Assembly: GCA_963777095.1 (NCBI GenBank)
Contig: CAVZOY010000002.1
Span: 620,001 to 684,000 of the forward strand
Reading direction: 5' to 3'
Length of the DNA: 64,000 bases
From: CAVZOY01 sp963777095
GTDB taxonomy: Bacteria; Actinomycetota; Actinomycetes; Mycobacteriales; Geodermatophilaceae
Within the stretch, counting starts at the first letter, position 1. The number at the start of each line of letters is the position of its first letter. Below, one piece after another: positions 54,877-62,432 of this stretch. The notes under the pieces are model-generated. The model did not search any database. It worked only from the letters and a program-made list of their open reading frames with translations, and was not told the DNA's origin. The position numbers and the translations under genes are program-made.

Positions 54877-55104
54877 CTACTTGCTGCCGGTCTCGGCGTT
54901 GCGCTTGCCGAACCGCTTCTCGAAGCGGGCGACGCGGCCGCCGGTGTCGAGGATGCGCTGCTTGCCCGTGTAGAACGGGTGGCAGGCCGAGCAGGTCTCG
55001 ACGGTCAGCTGACCGGTCGGCGACGTGCTGCGGGTGGTGAAGGTGTTCCCGCACCCACAGGTCACGGTGGTGGTCTTGTACTCGGGGTGGATTCCGGCCT
55101 TCAT
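54877..55104 (-). CDS. rpmE: Ribosomal protein L31 (zinc-binding form)
   Basis: 75 residues. Cys16, Cys18, Cys38 and Cys41 (VTCGCGN; ETCSACHPFYTGK) form the zinc site, so this is the C+ primary paralogue rather than the zinc-independent RpmE2. Start MKAGIHPEY at 55104. A perfect 15-bp palindrome CCCGGGATTCCCGGG at 55162-55176 lies in its upstream region, close to a TAGATG -10-like box. Conserved order rho, rpmE, prfA. Confidence 0.96.
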   Translation of the reverse strand: MKAGIHPEYKTTTVTCGCGNTFTTRSTSPTGQLTVETCSACHPFYTGKQRILDTGGRVARFEKRFGKRNAETGSK

Positions 55105-55251
55105 CGCCTCTGCCTTCGAAAGTCTTCGTGATCGGTGCACCGGGTGAACATCTATGCCCCACCCGGGATTCCCGGGCCCCGGCGCGGGCTCGACCGTCGA
55201 GTATCCCCGATGGCCGAGCCGCCGGCGGCCGGGTGGATGTTGATAGGTCGG

Positions 55252-55307
55252 CTGATCGTTTGTGGTCCTGGCTCAGCGTCGATGGTGAGCCAGGACCCGA
55301 CGATCAG
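55252..55307 (-). terminator. Hairpin after rho
   Basis: Inner stem GTCCTGGCTCA/TGAGCCAGGAC (11 bp) inside an outer CTGATCGT/ACGATCAG pair, 24 bp after the rho stop. A short palindrome GATCAGGTCACCTGATC overlaps its far side at 55302-55318. Likely rho terminator. Confidence 0.65.
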
Positions 55308-55330
55308 GTCACCTGATCAACATCACGGGT

Positions 55331-57385
55331 TCAGTCGTTGGACCCCAGCGTCGTCTTCTGGATCTGCATGAGGAACTCGACGTTGTTGCGGGTCTTCTTC
55401 AGCTTGTCGAGCAGGAGCTCGAGCGCCTGCTGCGGCTCGAGCGCGGCGAGCACCCGGCGCAGCTTGATGATGATCGCCAGCTCGTCGGCGTTCATCAGGA
55501 TCTCTTCCTTGCGGGTACCCGACGCGTTGACGTCGACCGCCGGGAAGACGCGCTTGTCGGCGAGCCGGCGGTCGAGCTTGATCTCGGCGTTACCGGTGCC
55601 CTTGAACTCCTCGAAGATGACCGTGTCCATCGTGGAGCCGGTCTCGACCAGCGCCGAGGCGATGATCGTGAGCGAGCCGCCGTTCTCGATGTTGCGGGCG
55701 GCGCCGAGGAAGCGCTTGGGCGGGTACAGCGCCGTGGAGTCGACGCCACCGGAGAGGATGCGCCCGCTGGCGGGGGCCGCCAGGTTGTAGGCGCGACCCA
55801 GCCGGGTGATCGAGTCCAGCAGGACGACGACGTCGTGGCCCATCTCGACCAGGCGCTTGGCCCGCTCGATGGAGAGCTCGGCGACCGTGGTGTGGTCCGA
55901 CGGCGGCCGGTCGAAGGTCGAGGCGATGACCTCGCCCTTCACCGAGCGCTGCATGTCGGTGACCTCCTCGGGCCGCTCGTCGACGAGGACGACCATGAGG
56001 TGGCACTCGGGGTTGTTCGTCGTGATCGCGTTGGCGAGCGACTGCAGCACCATCGTCTTGCCGGCCTTGGGCGGCGACACGATGAGCGCGCGCTGCCCCT
56101 TGCCGATCGGCATCACCAGGTCGATGACGCGGGTGGTGAGCTGGTGCGGCTCGGTCTCCAGGCGCAGCCGCTCCTGCGGGTAGAGCGGCGTCAGCTTGGT
56201 GAACTCGGGCCGGTTGCGCGCCTGCTCCGGGTCGAGACCGTTGACCGAGTCGAGGCGGACCAGGGCGTTGTACTTGTCCTTGCGCTCCCCGTCGCGCGGC
56301 TGCCGGACGGCGCCGGTGATGGCGTCGCCGCGGCGCAGGCCGTAGCGGCGCACCTGCGAGAGGGAGACGTAGACGTCGTTCGGGCCGGTGAGGTAGCCCG
56401 ACGTCCGGACGAAGGCGTAGTTGTCGAGGACGTCGAGGATGCCGGCGACCGGCAGCAGGACGTCGTCCTCGCTGATGGTCGGCTCGCCGGGCTGCTCGAA
56501 GCGCTCACGCCCACCGCGCCGGTTGCGGTCGCGGTAGCGGCGACCGCGGCGGCGGCCGCTGCCCTCGAAGTCGTCGTCGTCGCCGTCGTCGCCGCGGTCG
56601 TTGGCGGGACGGTTGTCGGGACGGGTGTCGGTGCGGGTGTCCGGCCGGTTGCCCCGGTCGCCGCGCTCGTTGCGGTCGGGACCGCGCTCGCCGCGCTGGG
56701 TGTCCCGGTCACCGCGGTTGGTGTCGCGGTTGGTGTCGCGGTTGGTGTCGCGGTTGGTGTCGCGGCCACCGTCACGATTGCCGTCGCGGTTGGCGTCGCG
56801 CTCGCCGCGGGCCTCGCCGCGCTGACCGTCCCGGTCGTTGCGGTTGCGGTTGCGGTCGCGGTTGCGCGGCCGGTCGCCGCCCTCGCGCTGCTCGCCGTCG
56901 GCCTGCTCGCCGTCGCGCTGCTCGGTCTCGGCCGGCGCGGAGGCGGCAGGGGCCTCGGCGGAGGGCGAGCCGGCGGGGCGGCTCGCGCCGCGACGGGCGC
57001 GGCTGGGCGCCTCCTGCGTCACGGGACCGCTGTTGGCACCCCCGGTGATCGGCGCCTCGAGAGGAGCCGCGGTGGCGGCCACGCCGCGGGCCGTGTCGGC
57101 CGCCTCGGGCTGGTCCGTCGTCCGCGGGGTGGGCGCGGGCGCACCGTTCGCGCCGGTGTTCCCGCCGACCTGACGGGCGGTGATGGCGGCGACGAGGTCG
57201 CCCTTGCGCATGCGGGCGGTGCCCGCGATGCCCAGGTCGGCCGCCAGGCGCTGCAGCTCGGGCAGCAGCATCCCGGACAGCCCGCTGCCGCGGCGGCGGG
57301 CGCGGCCCGCCTGCTCCGATGCGGCAGGAACCTCGGTGCCGTCCGCTGGCGCGGCGGTCGTCCCGAGGGTGTCGATGTCAGTCAC
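55331..57385 (-). CDS. rho: Transcription termination factor Rho
   Basis: 684 residues, hexameric RNA helicase. N-terminal Rho_N helix-loop (SGMLLPELQRLAADLGIAG), then a low-complexity Arg/Asp/Asn/Gly-rich insertion (about residues 80-300) typical of actinobacterial Rho. The cold-shock RNA-binding domain (GILDVLDNYAFVRTSGYL) follows, then the motor with P-loop SPPKAGKTMVLQ, VLVDERPEEVTDM (Walker B region), the Q-loop SVKGEVIASTFDRPP and the R-loop GKGTGN-type segment (here EEFKGTGNAEI). The insertion includes four DTNR repeats. Start ATG at 57385 behind a 187-nt leader. Confidence 0.96.
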   Translation of the reverse strand: MTDIDTLGTTAAPADGTEVPAASEQAGRARRRGSGLSGMLLPELQRLAADLGIAGTARMRKGDLVAAITARQVGGNTGANGAPAPTPRTTDQPEAADTARGVAATAAPLEAPITGGANSGPVTQEAPSRARRGASRPAGSPSAEAPAASAPAETEQRDGEQADGEQREGGDRPRNRDRNRNRNDRDGQRGEARGERDANRDGNRDGGRDTNRDTNRDTNRDTNRGDRDTQRGERGPDRNERGDRGNRPDTRTDTRPDNRPANDRGDDGDDDDFEGSGRRRGRRYRDRNRRGGRERFEQPGEPTISEDDVLLPVAGILDVLDNYAFVRTSGYLTGPNDVYVSLSQVRRYGLRRGDAITGAVRQPRDGERKDKYNALVRLDSVNGLDPEQARNRPEFTKLTPLYPQERLRLETEPHQLTTRVIDLVMPIGKGQRALIVSPPKAGKTMVLQSLANAITTNNPECHLMVVLVDERPEEVTDMQRSVKGEVIASTFDRPPSDHTTVAELSIERAKRLVEMGHDVVVLLDSITRLGRAYNLAAPASGRILSGGVDSTALYPPKRFLGAARNIENGGSLTIIASALVETGSTMDTVIFEEFKGTGNAEIKLDRRLADKRVFPAVDVNASGTRKEEILMNADELAIIIKLRRVLAALEPQQALELLLDKLKKTRNNVEFLMQIQKTTLGSND
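56714..56761 (-). repeat. Four exact 12-bp tandem repeats inside rho
   Basis: GCGGTTGGTGTC occurs four times head to tail on the plus strand, encoding (DTNR)4 on the minus strand within the disordered insertion. Unit length is a multiple of three, so copy-number change would keep the frame. Confidence 0.9.
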
Positions 57386-57578
57386 GTACAGGTCCTTCCC
57401 TGCGGTACCTGCGCTGAACAGCGCAGGGGGTGACCCCGCGCCCGGCGTCTCCCGCCGGAGCGGGGCAGACGCCCGTGGACGTACGGGTCGAGGGGTGCGA
57501 GGCGGATCAGCGGCGACGGAATTCGTTCGTCTTCATCGCCCCGCGCGAGGCTCGCCCGTGAAGGGCGGCTACGACAAG

Positions 57579-57608
57579 AGCCTAGACGCAGGCTCTCGGA
57601 CGCGACAA
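57579..57608 (-). promoter_or_regulatory. Sigma70-like promoter of rho
   Basis: On the minus strand TTGTCG, an 18-bp spacer, then TAGGCT. Transcription would start near 57572, giving a leader of about 187 nt before rho. The -35 overlaps an imperfect hairpin (AACACCGG and CCGGCGTGTT, 57607-57630) just after thrB that may end the threonine operon. Confidence 0.6.
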
Positions 57609-57635
57609 CACCGGTCGACTCCGGCGTGTTCCCCG

Positions 57636-58592
57636 TTACGAAGACGATACATCCCGCAGGGGCCGGTCGACCCGAGCGCCCTGGGTGTCCACCCCCAAGG
57701 GGAGGACCGACCACCCGTCGGGCACCAGGCGCGCCACCTCCCGCACGCGGGCGGCGCCGGCCGGGTCGGTGGGGTCGCCGTCCATCCGCTGGGCCAGGAC
57801 CAGCACGCTCGGGCCGGCCCCGGAGACGACGGCGGCGTGCCCGGCGTCGCGCAGCCGGTCGATGAGGGCCAGCGACTCCGGCATCGCCGTGCCGCGCTGC
57901 CGCTGGTGCAGCCGGTCCTCCGTGGCCTCGAGCAGCCAGGCCGGCTCGGTGGTCAGTGCGTGCACCAGCAGCGCCGCCCGGCCGGCGTTGAACGCGGCAT
58001 CGCCGTGCGGCACGGCGTCCGGGAGCAGGCCCCGGGCCACGGACGTCGACAGCGTGGCGTCCGGCACGAGGACGACGGGCAGGACCTCGTCGTGCACCTC
58101 GAGCGAGGTGGCGGCCGGGCCCCGATCGCCGGACCACGAGAGGGTGAGCCCGCCGAACAGACAGGCGGCGACGTTGTCCGGATGGCCCTCCATCGCGGTG
58201 GTGAGCCGAAGGACGGCGTTGCCGTCGATGACCTCGACGTCGGGGCACAGCACCCAGGCGGCCTCCACGCCGGCGACGACGGCCGCCGCAGAGGAGCCCA
58301 TCCCCCGCCCCTGCGGGATGCCGTTGCGCGCGACGACCCGCAGTCCGGGCGGCGTCCAGCCGAGCTCGTCGCAGGCGGCGCGGAACGCCCGGACGACGAG
58401 GTGCGACTCGTCGGTGGGCAGCTCCTCCGCGCCGACGCCGCTGATCTCGACCGACAGCCCGGAGCCGACGACCGCGAAGTCGACGACGTCGTACTGCGTG
58501 AGCGCCAGGCCGGCGCAGTCGAACGCCGGGCCGAGGTTGGCGCTCGTGGCCGGCACGCGCACCGAGACCCGGGCGGGGTCGAGCACGCTCAC
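57636..58592 (-). CDS. thrB: Homoserine kinase
   Basis: 318 residues, GHMP kinase. VRVPATSANLGPAFDCAGLAL, the ATP-binding NGIPQGRGMGSSAAAVVAG and the C-terminal VVSGAGPSVLVLA are intact. Phosphorylates homoserine for ThrC. The GTG start at 58592 overlaps the thrC stop (GTGA). TAA stop at 57636. Confidence 0.96.
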   Translation of the reverse strand: MSVLDPARVSVRVPATSANLGPAFDCAGLALTQYDVVDFAVVGSGLSVEISGVGAEELPTDESHLVVRAFRAACDELGWTPPGLRVVARNGIPQGRGMGSSAAAVVAGVEAAWVLCPDVEVIDGNAVLRLTTAMEGHPDNVAACLFGGLTLSWSGDRGPAATSLEVHDEVLPVVLVPDATLSTSVARGLLPDAVPHGDAAFNAGRAALLVHALTTEPAWLLEATEDRLHQRQRGTAMPESLALIDRLRDAGHAAVVSGAGPSVLVLAQRMDGDPTDPAGAARVREVARLVPDGWSVLPLGVDTQGARVDRPLRDVSSS

Positions 58593-59686
58593 AGGCCGAG
58601 CTGCGCGGCAGCCGCCGCGGCGTCGACCGGGATGGTCACCGGTGCCGGCGCTCCGGAGATCGCCCACTCCGGGTCCTTGAGGCCGTTGCCGGTGACGGTG
58701 CAGACGACGCGGGAGCCGGCGGGCAGCTCGCCGGCCTGCGCCACCTGCAGCAGCCCGGCCACGGACGCCGCCGACGCCGGCTCGACGAAGACCGCCTCGC
58801 TGCGGGCCAGCAGCCGGTAGGCGGCGAGGATCGCCCGGTCGGTGACGGCGTCGATCCGGCCGCCGGACTCGTCGCGGGCGGCGACGGCCTTGGTCCAGGA
58901 CGCCGGGTTGCCGATGCGGATCGCCGTGGCGATCGTGCTCGGCTGCTCGACGACCTTGCCGGTGACGATCGGGGCCGCGCCGGCCGCCTGGAAGCCCCAC
59001 ATCCGGGGGGTCCTCGAGGCCGAGCCGTCGGCGGCGTACTCGCGGTAGCCCTGCCAGTAGGCGGTGATGTTGCCCGCGTTGCCGACCGGCAGGCAGTGCA
59101 CGTCGGGGGCGTCGCCGAGCACGTCGACGATCTCGAACGACGCGGTCTTCTGCCCCTCGATGCGGTACTGGTTGACGCTGTTGACCAGGCTGACCGGGTA
59201 GTCGATCGCCAACTTGCTGGCCAGGGCCAGGCAGTCGTCGAAGTTGCCCTGCACCTGCAGCAGCTTGGCGCCGTGCACCAGCGCCTGGGCCAGCTTGCCG
59301 GTGGCGATCTTGCCCTGCGGGACGAGCACGGCGCAGACCAGACCGGCGCGGGCGGCGTAGGCCGCGGCGCTGGCGCTGGTGTTGCCGGTAGAGGCGCAGA
59401 TGACCGCCTGCGCCCCCTCCTCGACGGCCTTGGAGATGGCCATCGTCATGCCGCGGTCCTTGAACGACCCGGTGGGGTTGGCGCCCTCGACCTTGAGCCA
59501 CACCTCGCAGTCGGTGAGCCGCGACAGCTCCCGCGCGGGCACGAGCGGGGTGGCGCCCTCGGAGAGGGTGACCACCGGCGTCGCGTCGGTGACCGGCAGC
59601 CGCGACCGGTAGGCCTCGATGAGTCCCGGCCAGAACGGCGACGCGACGGGCGCCTCCCCCTCGGGGCGACGACCCAGCACGCTCAC
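58589..59686 (-). CDS. thrC: Threonine synthase
   Basis: 365 residues, fold-type II PLP enzyme converting O-phosphohomoserine to threonine. The PLP lysine is Lys76 in PTGSFKDRGM; STGNTSASAAAYAA binds phosphate, and PVGNAGNITAYWQGY is conserved. The GTG start overlaps the hom stop (GTGA). Confidence 0.96.
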   Translation of the reverse strand: MSVLGRRPEGEAPVASPFWPGLIEAYRSRLPVTDATPVVTLSEGATPLVPARELSRLTDCEVWLKVEGANPTGSFKDRGMTMAISKAVEEGAQAVICASTGNTSASAAAYAARAGLVCAVLVPQGKIATGKLAQALVHGAKLLQVQGNFDDCLALASKLAIDYPVSLVNSVNQYRIEGQKTASFEIVDVLGDAPDVHCLPVGNAGNITAYWQGYREYAADGSASRTPRMWGFQAAGAAPIVTGKVVEQPSTIATAIRIGNPASWTKAVAARDESGGRIDAVTDRAILAAYRLLARSEAVFVEPASAASVAGLLQVAQAGELPAGSRVVCTVTGNGLKDPEWAISGAPAPVTIPVDAAAAAAQLGL

Positions 59687-60972
59687 TGCAGTCCCTCCAC
59701 GCGCAGCACGCTGGTCACGTCGCGGACGATGTCCATGCCGCGCAGCGCGTCCACGGTCGCGGCGAGCGCCGCGTCCGGGGCGCTGTGGGTGACGATCACC
59801 AGGGTGGCGTTGTCCTCGTGGCCGTCCTGCCGGACCGTCGCGATGCTCACGTGGTGCTCGGCGAAGGCGTGCGCGACCGCGGCCAGCACGCCCGGCCTGT
59901 CCGCGACGTCGAGGCTGACGTGGTACCGGGTCGGCGTCTCGGCCATCGGGCGGATCGCGAGGCCCGCATACCCGGTCGTCCCCGGCCCGGCCGCACCGGC
60001 CAGCCGGTTGCGGGCGACCGCCACCAGGTCGCCCAGGACGGCGCTGGCGGTCGGCTCGCCCCCGGCGCCCTGCCCGTAGAACATCAGCTGCCCCGCCGCC
60101 TCCGCCTCGACGAACACCGCGTTGAAGGCACCGCCGACCGCGGCCAGCGGGTGCGTGGTCGGGATCATCGCCGGGTGGACGCGGACGGCGACCGAGTCGC
60201 CGTCGGGTCCGGTGACCCGCTCGCAGATGGCCAGCAGCTTGACCGTGCAGCCGATCTCGGTCGCGCCGGCGACGTCGGCCGCGCTGATCGAGGAGATGCC
60301 CTCGCGGTGCACGTCGTCGGCGTGGACCGGCGTGTGGAACGCGAGGGCCGCGAGGATCGCCGCCTTGGCCGCGGCGTCGAAGCCGTCGACGTCGGCCGTG
60401 GGGTCGGCCTCGGCGTAGCCGAGCTCGGTCGCCTCCGCCAGCGCCTCGGCGAAGCCGGCGCCGGTCTCGGCCATGCGGGACAGGATGTAGTTCGTCGTCC
60501 CGTTGACGATGCCGACGACCTTGCGCAGCTGGTCGCCGGCCAGCGACTCGCGCAGCGGGCGCAGCAGCGGGATCGCGCCGGCCACCGCGGCCTCGTAGTA
60601 GAGGTCGACGCCGGCCTTGGCGGCCGCGGCGTGCAGGGCCGGGCCGTCGTCGGCGAGCAGTGCCTTGTTCGCGCTGACCACCGACTTGCCCGCCTCGAAG
60701 GCGGCGAGGATCAGCGTGCGGGCGGGCTCGATCCCCCCGATGACCTCGACGACGAGGTCGACGTCCTCGCGAGTCACCAGCGCCTCGGCGTCAGTGGTGA
60801 GCAGCTGCGCCGGGACGTCGGGGTGGTGGTCGGGACGGCGGACCGCGATGCCCACGACCTCGACCGGCCGGCCGATCCGCGCCGTGAGGTCCTCGGCCTG
60901 CTCGCTCATCAGCCGGAGCACCGCGCTGCCGACGGTGCCGCAGCCCAGCAGGGCGACCTTGAGCGGCTTCAT
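59683..60972 (-). CDS. hom: Homoserine dehydrogenase
   Basis: 429 residues. NAD(P)-binding LLGCGTVGSAVLRL at the N-terminus, catalytic-region VNGTTNYILSRM and GYAEADPTADVDGFDAAAK, and a C-terminal ACT domain (VSLDVADRPGVLAAVAHAFA) for feedback control, probably by threonine. The ATG at 60972 overlaps the lysA stop (ATGA). Confidence 0.96.
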   Translation of the reverse strand: MKPLKVALLGCGTVGSAVLRLMSEQAEDLTARIGRPVEVVGIAVRRPDHHPDVPAQLLTTDAEALVTREDVDLVVEVIGGIEPARTLILAAFEAGKSVVSANKALLADDGPALHAAAAKAGVDLYYEAAVAGAIPLLRPLRESLAGDQLRKVVGIVNGTTNYILSRMAETGAGFAEALAEATELGYAEADPTADVDGFDAAAKAAILAALAFHTPVHADDVHREGISSISAADVAGATEIGCTVKLLAICERVTGPDGDSVAVRVHPAMIPTTHPLAAVGGAFNAVFVEAEAAGQLMFYGQGAGGEPTASAVLGDLVAVARNRLAGAAGPGTTGYAGLAIRPMAETPTRYHVSLDVADRPGVLAAVAHAFAEHHVSIATVRQDGHEDNATLVIVTHSAPDAALAATVDALRGMDIVRDVTSVLRVEGLQ

Positions 60973-62432
60973 GAGACTCCCACGGGGTGCTCCGGCGCGG
61001 ACACGTCGGCGAGCACGGCGTCCAGCGCCCAGACGTCGGCCAGCGTCTGCCGGCGCACGATCTCGGTCGCCCGGCCGTCGCGGACGGCGACGACGGGCGG
61101 CTTGAGCAGGTAGTTGTAGTTGCTCGCCATCGACCAGCAGTAGGCGCCGGTGGCGGCGACCGCGAGCAGGTCGCCGGGCTGCACGTCGGCGGGCAGCCAG
61201 AGGTCGCGGACGAGGATGTCGCCGCTCTCGCAGTGCTTGCCGACGACCCGGCACAGCGCGGGCGGGGCGGCGGACTCGCGGTTGGCCAGCACGCAGGTGT
61301 ACGCGGCGTCGTAGAGAGCGGTGCGGATGTTGTCGCTCATCCCGCCGTCGACGGACACGTAGTTGCGCACCAGCGGCGTCCCCGGGGCGCCGCTCGGACC
61401 GAGACGGACCGGCTTGACCGTGCCCACCTCGTAGAGCGTGACGGTGCCCGGGCCGGCGATCGCCCGGCCGGGCTCGATCGCCAGCCGCGGCACCGGGATC
61501 CCCGCCATCGCGCATTCGGCCTCGACGACCGCCCGGAGCCGCGCGGCGACGTCGGCCGGTGCGACCGGGTCGTCGTCGGGCAGGTAGGCGATGCCGAACC
61601 CACCGCCCAGGTTGAGCTCGCCGAGCACCTCCCCGGTGGCCTGCGAGATCTGCGCGAGCAGGCCGACCACGCGGTGCGCGGCAGCCTCGAAGCCGGCGGT
61701 GTCGAAGATCTGCGAGCCGATGTGGCTGTGCAGCCCGGCCAGCTCCAGGCCGGGCTCGCGGATGACGCGGACGGACGCGGTCAGCGCGTCACCGGTGGCC
61801 AGCGAGAAGCCGAACTTCTGGTCCTCGTGCGCGGTGGCGATGAACTCGTGGGTGTGCGCCTCGATGCCGACGGTCGCGCGGACCAGCACGGCCACCGGCG
61901 CGCCGCCGGCGGACACCCGGGCGGCCGCCAGGGGCACCAGCCGGTCGATCTCGTCGAACGAGTCGAGCACGATCCGCCCGATGCCGGCGTCGACCGCCAT
62001 CTCCAGCTCGCGCAGCGACTTGTTGTTGCCGTGCAGCGCGATCCGCTCCGCCGGGAACCCGGCCGCCAGGGCGAGGGCGAGCTCGTTGCCGCTGCAGGCG
62101 TCCAGGTGCAGGCCGTCCTCGCCGATCCAGCGGGCCACCTGACCGCACAGGAAGGCCTTGGACGCGTAGTGGACGTCGCCGCCGTCGAAGGCCGTGGCGA
62201 AGTCGGCCGCGCGGCCGCGGAAGTCGGCCTCATCGAGCACGAACAGCGGCGTCCCGTGCTCGCGCGCCAGGTCGGTGACGGCCCGGCCGGCCAGGTGCAG
62301 CTCGCCGTCGACCCGCTGCGCCGTCCGCGGCCAGACCTGCGGGTCCAGCGCCCCGAGGTCCTGCGGCGGGGCGCCGGCAGCGGTCGGCTGGGCGATGTTG
62401 CCGTGGAGGGGACCGGCGGGGTGCGCTCTCAC
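60969..62432 (-). CDS. lysA: Diaminopimelate decarboxylase
   Basis: 487 residues, alanine-racemase-fold PLP enzyme giving lysine from meso-diaminopimelate. VHYASKAFLC holds the PLP lysine; GLHSHIGSQIFD, LNLGGGFGIAY, EPGRAIAGPG and GKHCESGDIL are all present. The GTG at 62432 overlaps the argS stop (GTGA), and the sequence before the core (VRAHPAGPLHGNIAQP) fits the family's N-terminus. Confidence 0.95.
   Translation of the reverse strand: MRAHPAGPLHGNIAQPTAAGAPPQDLGALDPQVWPRTAQRVDGELHLAGRAVTDLAREHGTPLFVLDEADFRGRAADFATAFDGGDVHYASKAFLCGQVARWIGEDGLHLDACSGNELALALAAGFPAERIALHGNNKSLRELEMAVDAGIGRIVLDSFDEIDRLVPLAAARVSAGGAPVAVLVRATVGIEAHTHEFIATAHEDQKFGFSLATGDALTASVRVIREPGLELAGLHSHIGSQIFDTAGFEAAAHRVVGLLAQISQATGEVLGELNLGGGFGIAYLPDDDPVAPADVAARLRAVVEAECAMAGIPVPRLAIEPGRAIAGPGTVTLYEVGTVKPVRLGPSGAPGTPLVRNYVSVDGGMSDNIRTALYDAAYTCVLANRESAAPPALCRVVGKHCESGDILVRDLWLPADVQPGDLLAVAATGAYCWSMASNYNYLLKPPVVAVRDGRATEIVRRQTLADVWALDAVLADVSAPEHPVGVS

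Noticed and set aside
56590..56800. CRISPR-like array at the 12-bp repeats
   Set aside because: Units are contiguous without spacers and lie inside the conserved rho coding frame.
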